NCBI GenBank assembly: GCA_039187815.1
Contig: JBCCZI010000033.1
Coordinates: forward strand, 1-34,923
Source: Thermohalobaculum sp039187815
Lineage (GTDB): Bacteria; Pseudomonadota; Alphaproteobacteria; Rhodobacterales; Rhodobacteraceae
Reading direction: 5' to 3'
Length of the DNA stretch: 34,923 nt
The position numbers and the translations under genes were made by a program. The notes beneath the pieces are model-generated. The model was not told the origin of the DNA, ran no database searches, and saw only the letters and a program-made list of their open reading frames with translations. Numbering within the stretch: the stretch's first letter is position 1; each line of letters starts with the position of its first letter. This document shows, in pieces, positions 1-7,148 of the stretch.

Positions 1-540
1 CGGGAGGACGAGCATGTCCCTTGGGAGTTCCTGGCCGATGCCGTGGGCGCCGTGGTGATCCTGCTCGCCCTCGGCGGTTTCGTGATCTGGTTCGGCAGCA
101 GCTTTGGCCTCTCCCACGGCGTCCCGATTCTCGATGTCGCCGGCCTGCTCACGGGCGTGACCGAGCGGCCGGCCGAGCACTGGTGGCTCTATGCCGCGCT
201 GTTCTCAACGCTGCTGCCGACGGTCGCGCATCTGGCGCTCGGCAGCTTCGGGCTGGTGCTGCGTGCCTCGATCCGGCTCCGGCGCCACATCGCCGACGAC
301 CTCGCCGCCGCAGCCGCCGGAGACGTCGTCCGCGGCCGCTGGGGCGTGCAATGGCTGTGCCTGACCATGACGCTCACGATCATGGTCCCGGTCGGCGTCG
401 TGGGCCATATCGTCGAGCACTCGGACACCATGGGCTGCTGGCTGCTCGAGGCCTTTCGCGCCGTGGCCGCCCTCGGCGGCGTAGCCGGGCTCGAGGCCGC
501 GGGCTGCGCACCCCCACCAATCGAAGGAGCCGACCCGTGA
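1..540 (+). CDS. Partial membrane protein (3' part), unknown function
   Basis: The reading frame is open from base 1 and ends at the TGA at 538-540, so the true start lies outside the window. About 179 residues remain. I see at least three hydrophobic segments. The first, AVGAVVILLALGGFVIWFG, begins near base 40. A second follows EHWWLYAALF and a third follows WGVQWLCLTM. Basic clusters such as RASIRLRRH lie between them, as expected for a polytopic inner-membrane protein. Its stop overlaps the GTG start of the FAD oxidoreductase (GTGA at 537-540), so the two are translationally coupled and probably co-transcribed. I do not recognise the family. The internal GTG at 43 is not a convincing start because the frame stays open and protein-like upstream of it. 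Confidence 0.75.
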   Translation, partial: REDEHVPWEFLADAVGAVVILLALGGFVIWFGSSFGLSHGVPILDVAGLLTGVTERPAEHWWLYAALFSTLLPTVAHLALGSFGLVLRASIRLRRHIADDLAAAAAGDVVRGRWGVQWLCLTMTLTIMVPVGVVGHIVEHSDTMGCWLLEAFRAVAALGGVAGLEAAGCAPPPIEGADP

Positions 541-1832
541 CGGGTTACCTGACCGCCAACGACCGCCCAGCCATCCATGCCGACAGCTGGTATGCGGCGA
601 GTGCCGGCCCGATCCCCGAGCGACCCCGATTCGAGGGCGAGCAGCGCGCCGATGTGGCCGTGATCGGCGCCGGCTATGCGGGGCTGTCGGCGGCCTTGCA
701 CCTGGCCGAGCGCGGGATGGATGTGGTGGTGCTCGAGGCGAACCGGGTCGGCTGGGGCGCCTCGGGGCGCAATGGCGGCCAGCTTGGCGTGGGCCCGCGC
801 GCGCCTATGGAGGAGTATGAGCGCGCGCTGGGCACGGCCGATGCACGGCGCGTCTGGGACATCGCCCTGGCGGCAAACGCGCTGATCAAAGAGCGGATCG
901 CCCGCCACGCCATCGACTGCGATCTGCGCGCGGGGCACCTCGAGGCGGCCTGGCGCGCCTCGGATGCCGCTGAGCTCGAAGCCTGGCCGGACCAAGCCGC
1001 GCGCGCCTACGGCCATGGCACAGCGCGCTATATGGACCGCGATGACATCAGAGCCATGCTGGGCACCGAGCGCTATCACGGCGGGGTGGTCGATACGACC
1101 GGTGGCCATCTCCACCCGCTGAAGCTGGCGAAGGGACTGGCGGCGGCGGCCGAGGCGGCGGGGGTGCGGATCTTGGAGGCATCGCCCGCGCGCCGTGTGG
1201 GCCAGGGCCGCGTCGAGACCGCACACGGGGTGCTCCGCGCCGACCACGTCCTGCTCGCCTGCAACGGCTATATCGACGGGCTGGTGGCGCGGGTTCAGCG
1301 CCGGGTGATGCCGATTAACAATTTCATCGTCGCGACGGAACCACTGGATGAGGCGACGGCGCGCCGGATCAACCGCGACAATCTCTGCGTCTCGGACAGC
1401 AAGTTCGTGCTAAATTACTTCAGGTTAAGCCCCGACAGACGCATGCTGTGGGGCGGCGGCGAAAGCTATGGCCGCCGGTTTCCCAAGGATATCGCCGGAC
1501 TTGTGCGTCGGACCATGGCCGAGGTTTATCCCGAGCTTGCCGCGGTGCCGATCACCCATGCGTGGGGCGGCACCCTGGCCATCACGGGCACGCGCATGCC
1601 GGCCTTCCAGCGCCTCGAGCCCGCCTTGTGGTCGATCTCGGGCTGGTCAGGCTCGGGGATTCACATGGCGACCATTGGCGGTCAGATCGCGGCCGAAGCC
1701 ATCGCCGGCACCATGAAACGCTGGGATCTGATGGCACGGCTCCCGACCCCCGCCTTCCCAGGCGGAGACTGGTTCCGTTTTCCGCTGCTGGCCCTGGCCA
1801 TGACGTGGTACAGCCTGCGGGACCGGCTCTAG
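537..1832 (+). CDS. FAD-dependent amine oxidoreductase (DAO family, PuuB-like)
   Basis: This predicted 431-residue flavoprotein belongs to the D-amino-acid oxidase (DAO) superfamily. Members oxidise amines or secondary amino acids, and the closest style is gamma-glutamylputrescine oxidase. The N-terminal Rossmann FAD site is clear: VIGAGYAGLSAAL at residues 42-54, the acidic ribose-binding residue in VVLEANRVGWG near 64-74, then GASGRNGGQ. The C-terminal FAD segment WSGSGIHMATIGGQIAAEAIAG is also present. I chose the GTG at 537 because AAGGAG lies about 9 bases upstream and the family homology begins right after it; the frame is open further upstream but gives Arg-rich nonsense. It overlaps the stop of the membrane protein upstream, suggesting a shared role such as transport or sensing plus amine catabolism, which is inference. 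The substrate cannot be read from sequence. Confidence 0.88.
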   Translation: MTGYLTANDRPAIHADSWYAASAGPIPERPRFEGEQRADVAVIGAGYAGLSAALHLAERGMDVVVLEANRVGWGASGRNGGQLGVGPRAPMEEYERALGTADARRVWDIALAANALIKERIARHAIDCDLRAGHLEAAWRASDAAELEAWPDQAARAYGHGTARYMDRDDIRAMLGTERYHGGVVDTTGGHLHPLKLAKGLAAAAEAAGVRILEASPARRVGQGRVETAHGVLRADHVLLACNGYIDGLVARVQRRVMPINNFIVATEPLDEATARRINRDNLCVSDSKFVLNYFRLSPDRRMLWGGGESYGRRFPKDIAGLVRRTMAEVYPELAAVPITHAWGGTLAITGTRMPAFQRLEPALWSISGWSGSGIHMATIGGQIAAEAIAGTMKRWDLMARLPTPAFPGGDWFRFPLLALAMTWYSLRDRL

Positions 1833-1874
1833 GCCCGCCGTCCCGCCTGTGGCCGTGCCGCCAGCAGCCGCGCC

Positions 1875-2078
1875 TCAGCCGCGCAGCATCTGCGCCGCGC
1901 GCTTGCCCCGGTGCGTCAGCGCCTGGTCGCCGCACACCAGCTCGGCCAAGCCGAGCCGCAGCAGCTTTTCTGCATGCCCGTCGGGGATGCAGTCTTGCGA
2001 CCCGCCCCGCGCGATATCCTGGAGAGATGCCTGCTCGTCTTCAGAGAGCTGCCCCAACAGCTCGGACGTCCTGCACAT
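1875..2078 (-). CDS. Small orphan protein, possibly winged-helix-like
   Basis: This 67-residue ORF converges on the FAD oxidoreductase, with 42 bp between the stops. It is acidic in its first half (LSEDEQASLQDI) and ends with a basic tail (THRGKRAAQML). The pattern of short helices followed by LGLAEL and a basic C-terminus resembles a truncated winged-helix fold, but there is no diagnostic motif. The segment AGCAGGTGGACA precedes the ATG, giving an AGGTGG ribosome site only 3 bases from the start. Composition is protein-like and unlike the antisense shadows nearby. I do not recognise a family. It could be a small regulator or simply an orphan. Confidence 0.5.
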   Translation of the reverse strand: MCRTSELLGQLSEDEQASLQDIARGGSQDCIPDGHAEKLLRLGLAELVCGDQALTHRGKRAAQMLRG

Positions 2079-2512
2079 TGTCCACCTGCCTCTGGTGTCG
2101 TCTTGGTTACGCCATCCGCCCGCCCGCTCGCCGGCGTGATCACAAGGCTACGCCGCAGTGCAGCAGGAACAATTAGTCGCAGACTCGACACCACTCGACT
2201 GGTGCATCCGAACCACAGTTATCGTGCGCACTTGCAATAATGTGTCAGTTTCGAGAGGGCCGAAAGCGCCCTTTGTTCCAGCGAGATACAGCGGCCCAGG
2301 GCATTGGTGGCGGCAATGCGGCAGGGCAACCAAATCTCAACCACAATGGTGATTCGCTCCCATGTACCGCCGGCCTCGAGCAGCCGCTCCAACCGCCCGG
2401 AACCGCACTTCGGACCGGTATACGTTACCATGGCTCTCCGCCCGAGTTTGGCCCGTTCCTCCGCGGGCGCCGCGCTTGCATGCACCCGACGGGCCCTGTA
2501 TGCAGCGCTTGT
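2079..2512. other. 434-bp gene-poor region upstream of tRNA-Pro
   Basis: No ORF here has convincing composition or a ribosome site. The stretch around 2150-2250 is less GC-rich than the flanks. The one structure I see is a hairpin at 2256-2272, AGGGC paired with GCCCT around a GAAA-containing loop, followed by TTTGTT. On the plus strand this resembles a weak intrinsic terminator, but no plus-strand gene ends just before it, so it might close a short untranslated transcript. The promoter of tRNA-Pro should lie in the 3' part, but I could not identify clean -35 and -10 boxes. Confidence 0.4.
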
Positions 2513-2589
2513 CGGGCCGTAGCGCAGTCTGGTAGCGCGTCCGTCTGGGGGACGGAAGGTCGTGGGTTCGAGTCCCGCCGGCCCGACCA
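2513..2589 (+). tRNA. tRNA-Pro (anticodon GGG)
   Basis: A full 77-nt cloverleaf can be drawn. The acceptor stem CGGGCCG (2513-2519) pairs with CGGCCCG (2579-2585). The D arm is GCGC (2522-2525) with GCGC (2535-2538), and the anticodon stem is TCCGT (2540-2544) with ACGGA (2552-2556). The loop CTGGGGG places anticodon GGG at 2547-2549. The T arm GTGGG with CCCGC (one G-U pair) carries a TTCGAGT loop. Discriminator A2586 is followed by an encoded CCA at 2587-2589. Anticodon GGG reads CCC and CCU proline codons. Confidence 0.97.
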
Positions 2590-2649
2590 ATCCGGCCATG
2601 TGCGGCATGCTCGCCCAACCTCTGGCCACCGCGCCAACTGGGAGGGTAA

Positions 2650-3747
2650 ATGGAACCGACCGGGGTTCTCCCGTCACAGGATCTGAGGGCGCTGATCGCC
2701 TCGGGCGGCGTCGCATCCGACTGGCCCTTTGATCCCGATCAGGTACAGCCCGCCAGCATCGATTTGCGGCTCGGCCGACGGGGATGGCGGGTGCGCGCCA
2801 GCTTTCTCGCAGGCCGGGACGCCCGTGTCGCCGAGCGGATCGCCGCCTTTGGCATGCACGAGATCGACCTCTCTGCGGGCGCGGTGCTCGAAACGGGCTG
2901 TGTTTATGTCGTCGAACTGGCCGAACGGCTCGCGCTCGGACCCGGCGTCACCGGCGCGGCCAACGCGAAAAGCTCAACCGGGCGGCTCGATCTCTTCACC
3001 CGGCTGATCGGCGACCAACAGACCGAGTTTGACCGGCTCTCCGAAGGCTATGAGGGTCCGCTTTATGCCGAGATCTCGCCCCGCACCTTCTCGGTGCTGG
3101 TGCGCCCAGGCGCGCGGCTGAACCAGTTGCGGCTGCGACGCGGCACCGCGGCGCTGAGCGATATGGACTTGGCCGCCTTGCATGCGCGGGACCCTTTGGT
3201 GGACCAGCCTGCGCTGATTGATGGGGGGCTGGGCTTCTCGGTCGATCTCACGCCCCAGACGCCGGACGGCATCGTCGGCTGGCGGGCGCGGCCGCACTCG
3301 GCATTGATCGATCTCGACCGCATCTCGCACTATGACCCGGCCGAGTTCTGGGAGCCCGTTCGCGCGCGCGAAGGCTGGGTGATCCTCGACCCCGGCGCCT
3401 TCTATATCCTGGTCAGCCGCGAGGCCGTGGCTGTGCCGCCCGAAACCGCCGCCGAGATGGTGCCCTATATGGCCGTGGCGGGGGAGTTTCGGGTGCACTA
3501 TGCGGGCTTCTTCGATCCCGGCTTTGGCCATGCCGCGGCTGGCGGATCAGGGTCTCGCGGGGTGCTCGAGGTGCGGTGCCACGAGGCGCCGTTTGCGCTC
3601 GAGCACGGACAGATGGTCGGTCGCCTGGTCTATGAGCGGATGGCTGCCGAGCCGGATCTGCTCTATGGCCGCGACATCGGCTCGAACTATCAGGGCCAGG
3701 CCCTGAAGCTATCAAAGCATTTTCAGGCGCCAACGCTGGAGACCTAG
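2650..3747 (+). CDS. dcd: dCTP deaminase, long two-domain form
   Basis: The product deaminates dCTP to dUTP, feeding dUMP and then dTMP synthesis in the cytosol. At 365 residues it is about twice the length of the E. coli Dcd monomer and looks like two dUTPase/Dcd-type trimerisation folds in tandem. The N-terminal half has IDLRLG near 37-42, NAKSSTGR at 105-112 (matching the Ser-Ser-x-Gly-Arg phosphate loop of Dcd), and the candidate catalytic Glu in YAEISP near 139-144. The C-terminal half repeats the fold with ILDPGAFYIL and FDPGFGH but lacks an SSxGR copy, so it is probably structural. Long forms like this are known in alphaproteobacteria. GGAGGG at 2641-2646 precedes the ATG by 3 bases. 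The gene converges on scpB, with only 4 bp between the stops. Confidence 0.9.
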   Translation: MEPTGVLPSQDLRALIASGGVASDWPFDPDQVQPASIDLRLGRRGWRVRASFLAGRDARVAERIAAFGMHEIDLSAGAVLETGCVYVVELAERLALGPGVTGAANAKSSTGRLDLFTRLIGDQQTEFDRLSEGYEGPLYAEISPRTFSVLVRPGARLNQLRLRRGTAALSDMDLAALHARDPLVDQPALIDGGLGFSVDLTPQTPDGIVGWRARPHSALIDLDRISHYDPAEFWEPVRAREGWVILDPGAFYILVSREAVAVPPETAAEMVPYMAVAGEFRVHYAGFFDPGFGHAAAGGSGSRGVLEVRCHEAPFALEHGQMVGRLVYERMAAEPDLLYGRDIGSNYQGQALKLSKHFQAPTLET

Positions 3748-3751
3748 CCAT

Positions 3752-4360
3752 TCAAGGAGCGATCGGAGCGCCTTGGCCCGCAGGCTCGGTGGGAGCGCCG
3801 AGCAGGCCCGCTGCCTTCAGTTCTTCGAGCCCCGGCAGATCCTTGGCACTCGGCAAGCCGAAATGCTCGAGAAACGCAGCCGTGGTCACAAAGGTCGCCG
3901 GCCGGCCTGGCGTCTCGCGCCGCGGGCCAAGACACACCCAGTCGAGCTCGATCAGCAGATCCAGGGTTCCGCGCGAGGCAGCGACGCCGCGGATCTCCTC
4001 GATCTCGACCCGTGTAACCGGCTGGTGATAGGCGATGATGGCCAGGGTCTCGACCGCCGCGCGGGACAAACGGCGCGTCACCTCCGCCTCGCGCCGCATC
4101 AGAAAGCCGAGATCAGGCGCGGTGCGAAAGGCCCAGCCGCCGGCCACCTCGACCAGCCGCACGCCGCGCCCGGCATAGCGCTCGGCAAGCCGGGTGATCG
4201 CGCCTCCGGGGTCCGAGCCCATGGGCATCCGCGCGGTGATCTCGGCCAGGCTCAGAGGCTCTGCACTGGCGAACAAGATGGCCTCGGCCATGCGCTCCTG
4301 CTCCACCGCCGGCGGCGCGGCAAAGAGCGCGTCCATATCCGCTTCGCTTGCTCCACTCAT
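3752..4360 (-). CDS. scpB: Segregation and condensation protein B
   Basis: ScpB is the winged-helix dimer that joins ScpA and Smc in the bacterial condensin and supports chromosome compaction and segregation. The 202-residue product has the family signature start AEAILFASAEPLSLAEI and the central block LSRAAVETLAIIAYHQPVTR followed by EIEEIRG, which is highly typical. The C-terminal second winged helix includes GRPATFVTT and LEHFGLPS. I start it at the ATG at 4360 because it overlaps the scpA stop (ATGA at 4357-4360) and the homology begins there; the frame stays open upstream within scpA. In many Rhodobacterales scpB is followed by tatABC, but here dcd on the opposite strand lies directly downstream. 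Confidence 0.93.
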   Translation of the reverse strand: MSGASEADMDALFAAPPAVEQERMAEAILFASAEPLSLAEITARMPMGSDPGGAITRLAERYAGRGVRLVEVAGGWAFRTAPDLGFLMRREAEVTRRLSRAAVETLAIIAYHQPVTRVEIEEIRGVAASRGTLDLLIELDWVCLGPRRETPGRPATFVTTAAFLEHFGLPSAKDLPGLEELKAAGLLGAPTEPAGQGAPIAP

Positions 4361-5157
4361 GCCGCGCTCTCCGCTGTGGCTGCCCGTCTGGGGCGGATCA
4401 TCAAGGGGGCAAAGGCCTCGGCCTGGCGGAGATCCACCTCGCCGCGTTTCGCAAGCTCGAGGCTCGCGACAAAGCCGGATGCGACGGCGCTGCGACGCCG
4501 TTCGGCCACGGCAAGCCAATCGGCCGGCAGATGCGCCACCAGCGCGGACCAGTCCAAACGCACGCCAAGAGCCGCCCGCAGCCGCTCCATCGCCGCCTCG
4601 ACGCCGTAGACCTCGGGTCGCTCGATCTGCAGCGGGCGGTAATGCGCCGCCGAGCCGAGCCGGGTATAGGCGCGCAACAGATCCGCCAGCCCGACGCGCC
4701 AGCGCACCTGGCGGTTCACCGCCACGGTCTCGGGCGCACCGCGGGCAAACACGTCCTGACCCAGGCGATCGCGCGCCATCAGCTCGGCCGAGGCCCGGCG
4801 CATGGCGTCCAGCCGCTCAAGCCTGAGCGCCAGCCGGGCGGCCATGTCCTCACCGCTCGGCTCGTCGCTCACCTCCTCCGCGGGCAAAAGCAGGCACGAC
4901 TTCAGATAGGCGAGCCAGGCCGCCATCACGAGGTAATCCGCGGCCAGCTCGATCCGCTTGCTCCGCGCGCGCTCGACAAAGGCGAGGTACTGTTCGGCGA
5001 GCGGTAAGACCGAGATCCGGCGCAAATCAACTTTCTGGGTCCGCGCCATGGCCAGCAGCATGTCGAGCGGGCCTTCGAAGCCGTCCACATCGACGGTGAG
5101 CGTGTCGGGATCCAGGGCGGGGCGCTCGGCGACATCGGTGGTCTCGAGAGGGCTCAT
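4357..5157 (-). CDS. scpA: Segregation and condensation protein A (kleisin)
   Basis: ScpA is the kleisin subunit of Smc-ScpAB condensin. The 266-residue product shows the N-terminal kleisin signature FEGPLDMLLAMARTQKVDL (residues 27-45) and then LAEQYLAFVE, AADYLVMAAWLAYLKSCLLLP and a C-terminal winged-helix half (LASLELAKRGEV-like segment near the end). The ATG at 5157 is chosen because it overlaps the nagZ stop (ATGA, 5154-5157) and because the upstream extension is Arg-rich antisense-like sequence. It overlaps scpB by the same ATGA arrangement, so nagZ, scpA and scpB form one translationally coupled unit. Confidence 0.93.
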   Translation of the reverse strand: MSPLETTDVAERPALDPDTLTVDVDGFEGPLDMLLAMARTQKVDLRRISVLPLAEQYLAFVERARSKRIELAADYLVMAAWLAYLKSCLLLPAEEVSDEPSGEDMAARLALRLERLDAMRRASAELMARDRLGQDVFARGAPETVAVNRQVRWRVGLADLLRAYTRLGSAAHYRPLQIERPEVYGVEAAMERLRAALGVRLDWSALVAHLPADWLAVAERRRSAVASGFVASLELAKRGEVDLRQAEAFAPLMIRPRRAATAESAA

Positions 5158-6143
5158 GCGGCGCGCTCCCCGGTCAGTTGGCGGTATTGGGCGGCCAGCG
5201 CTTCGAGATCCGCCGCAGTGGGCGGTCGGCGACGGGCGAGCGCCGCCTCGGCGCGCATCGCGGCCCGGCCCGAGAGGGCGGGCGCCTCGGCGGCGACGGC
5301 ATCCATCTCGTCGAAGGAGCCATTGCAGTGCAGAACCAGATCGCACCCGGCGGCCAAGGCCTCGCGAACCCGCCCGGCCATCGGCCCCGACAGCGCGCGC
5401 ATCGAGAGATCATCGGTCATCAACAGCCCGTCAAAGCCGATCTCTCCGCGGATCCGGTCTATGACGGTCGGAGAGAGCGTGGCCGGGCGCTCTGGATCGA
5501 TCTCCGAGAACACAACGTGCCCGGTCATAGCCATGGGCAGATCCGCCAGGGCTCGGAACGGCGCAAAATCCGTCTCGACCAGTTCCGCCTCCGGTGTGAC
5601 GACCACCGGCAAGACCTCGTGGCTGTCGGTGGCCGCGCGCCCGTGGCCGGGGATATGCTTGATGATCGGCAGCACACCGCCATCGACCAGCGCATTCGCG
5701 ACCGTCCGGCCTCGGCGCGCGATGGTCGACGGATCGCGCCCCAGCACCCGATCAGCGATGATCGGATGGGTGTCCGCCTGGGGCAGATCCAACATCGGCG
5801 CACAGTTGACATCGATGCCGAGCGCCATCAACTCGGCGGCGATCAGGCGGTATCGCAGAGCCAGGCGCTCCTCATCCGCTTCGGCCTCGGCCAAAGGCGC
5901 TGGCCAGTCGCGCCAATGGGGCGGGCGGAGGCGGGCGACGCGCCCCCCCTCCTGATCGATCAACACCGGGGCGTCGCGCCCGACCGCGACCCGCAGATCC
6001 GAGACCAGGCCCCGCACCTGATCGGGCGTATCGATGTTGCGGGCGAACAGGATGAAGCCCCAGGGCTTGGCCTCGGCAAAGAAGGCATGCTCGGCGGGGG
6101 TCAGGGTGGGGCCAGAGAGGCCAAAGATCGCAGCCAGGGTCAT
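5154..6143 (-). CDS. nagZ: Beta-N-acetylhexosaminidase NagZ (GH3)
   Basis: NagZ removes N-acetylglucosamine from anhydromuropeptides in the cytosol during peptidoglycan recycling. The 329-residue length is typical of the single-domain GH3 form. The GH3 loop KHIPGHG at 162-168 with TDSHE at 172-176 carries the His/Asp general acid-base dyad, and LMTDDLSM at 241-248 carries the nucleophilic Asp. LIDQEGGRVARL at 61-72 is the substrate-binding block. No signal peptide is visible, fitting a cytoplasmic enzyme. A GAGG ribosome site lies 6 bases before the ATG. It starts 7 bp after the stop of the SPOR-domain gene and overlaps scpA, linking wall turnover to segregation genes in one transcript. Confidence 0.94.
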   Translation of the reverse strand: MTLAAIFGLSGPTLTPAEHAFFAEAKPWGFILFARNIDTPDQVRGLVSDLRVAVGRDAPVLIDQEGGRVARLRPPHWRDWPAPLAEAEADEERLALRYRLIAAELMALGIDVNCAPMLDLPQADTHPIIADRVLGRDPSTIARRGRTVANALVDGGVLPIIKHIPGHGRAATDSHEVLPVVVTPEAELVETDFAPFRALADLPMAMTGHVVFSEIDPERPATLSPTVIDRIRGEIGFDGLLMTDDLSMRALSGPMAGRVREALAAGCDLVLHCNGSFDEMDAVAAEAPALSGRAAMRAEAALARRRPPTAADLEALAAQYRQLTGERAA

Positions 6144-6150
6144 GGGCGCC

Positions 6151-7074
6151 TCACTGGTTGCCGGCGGGGATGCAGTCCTGCCCCCGCGCGCGCAGCGCTT
6201 CGCAGACCGAGGCGGCCTCGGCCAACCCGTCGAACGGCCCGACCCGCAGCCGGTAATAGGTCTGCCCGCCCGACAGCGTGGTCTGCACCGCCAGGGCGCG
6301 GTTGTTCAGCAGCTCGGCATGGGCGCGGGAGATGCGGGCCCATTCGGCCCGGGTCAGGTCCTCGGACAGATAGGCGCCGAGCTGCAGCTGATAGGCCGAG
6401 CGGGCGGCACGGCGGGCGAGGCTGTCCTCTTCGGCCACGGCTTCGCGGCGGGCCGAGGCCATGCGCGCCGGGAGATCATGCGGGCGCGCCGGGGCAATTG
6501 GCGTCTGGGCCGGGGCCAGCGCGCTACCCTCGCCTGCAGGTGGTGTGGGTCCCGTCGCCTCGGTGATGGCTGACGAATCGAGAGAGGCCAGATCCGTCCC
6601 GAGTTCGGGACGCGCTGGCGGCGGCGTGGGTTTCGTCAGATCGACGGCGTCTGCGTCGACAGCCCCCACCGGCACCTCTGCCTCGACCGGGTCTTCCCGC
6701 TCGGGCGGCAGGGCCGAGAGCGTCGCAAGGGCTCCGAGCGACAGATCCTCATCCGTGGGTGCAGCGGTCTCTGGCGCAAGGCCTGGCGCGTCGAGCCGCA
6801 ACGCCGCCTCGGTCGCCAGGCCATAGCTCTCAATATCGCTGTTCGGAACCGTGGTTCCGCCACCCTCTGGGCGCAGCTTCACCGCCCCCCCGGCGGCGGC
6901 CACAATGGGCACCGCCGCCGCATCCCGGGTGCCAAGGCCCCAGGCCCACCAACCAAGGGCGGAGATCAGGGCCAAAGCCACGGCCGTGCCGGTCCACGCC
7001 GAGATCAGCGTGGCAAATGAGTGCCGTTCACGCCCGTGGGGCGCGCCCGACAACCCCTCGATGTCGTCACGCAT
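6151..7074 (-). CDS. SPOR-domain membrane protein
   Basis: This 307-residue single-pass protein has a short cytoplasmic N-terminus, one membrane segment at about residues 22-46 (TLISAWTGTAVALALISALGWWAW, shown here only by its extent), a long Pro/Ala/Glu-rich linker and a C-terminal SPOR domain from about 228. The SPOR part begins YQLQLGAYLSEDLTRAEW and contains TYYRLRVGPFDG. SPOR domains bind denuded septal peptidoglycan, so the protein is probably a division-site or wall-remodelling factor. AGGTGA lies 7 bases before the ATG at 7074. It sits between argS and nagZ, the usual Rhodobacterales position. A strong inverted repeat lies in the gap upstream (7100-7138). Confidence 0.88.
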   Translation of the reverse strand: MRDDIEGLSGAPHGRERHSFATLISAWTGTAVALALISALGWWAWGLGTRDAAAVPIVAAAGGAVKLRPEGGGTTVPNSDIESYGLATEAALRLDAPGLAPETAAPTDEDLSLGALATLSALPPEREDPVEAEVPVGAVDADAVDLTKPTPPPARPELGTDLASLDSSAITEATGPTPPAGEGSALAPAQTPIAPARPHDLPARMASARREAVAEEDSLARRAARSAYQLQLGAYLSEDLTRAEWARISRAHAELLNNRALAVQTTLSGGQTYYRLRVGPFDGLAEAASVCEALRARGQDCIPAGNQ

Positions 7075-7099
7075 CGGGTCATCACCTGTTACCGACCCC

Positions 7100-7138
7100 C
7101 ATATCTGAGGGTTTCGCCTGCTCGGACCCCCAGATATG
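7100..7138. other. Intercistronic inverted repeat between argS and SPOR gene
   Basis: CATATCTG at 7100-7107 is the exact inverse of CAGATATG at 7131-7138. The complementarity continues inward with GGG opposite CCC, leaving a loop of roughly 6-8 bases. It lies in the 74-bp gap between the argS stop (7149) and the SPOR gene start (7074). No U-tract follows on the minus strand, so it is not a standard intrinsic terminator. It could be an RNA-stability or processing hairpin, or an operator. Confidence 0.55.
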
Positions 7139-7148
7139 CGCTTTGCGC

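Noticed and set aside
21..536. Upstream extension of the FAD oxidoreductase
   Set aside because: It is Arg-rich and overlaps the real membrane-protein frame; AAGGAG and homology set the start at 537.
2304..2522. Plus-strand ORF of 72 codons before the tRNA
   Set aside because: It runs into the tRNA, has no ribosome site and no protein-like composition.
2219..2716. Minus-strand ORFs across the tRNA-Pro
   Set aside because: Peptides such as RRDSNPRPSVPQ are the well-known antisense shadow of tRNA-Pro. They lie over the cloverleaf and dcd.
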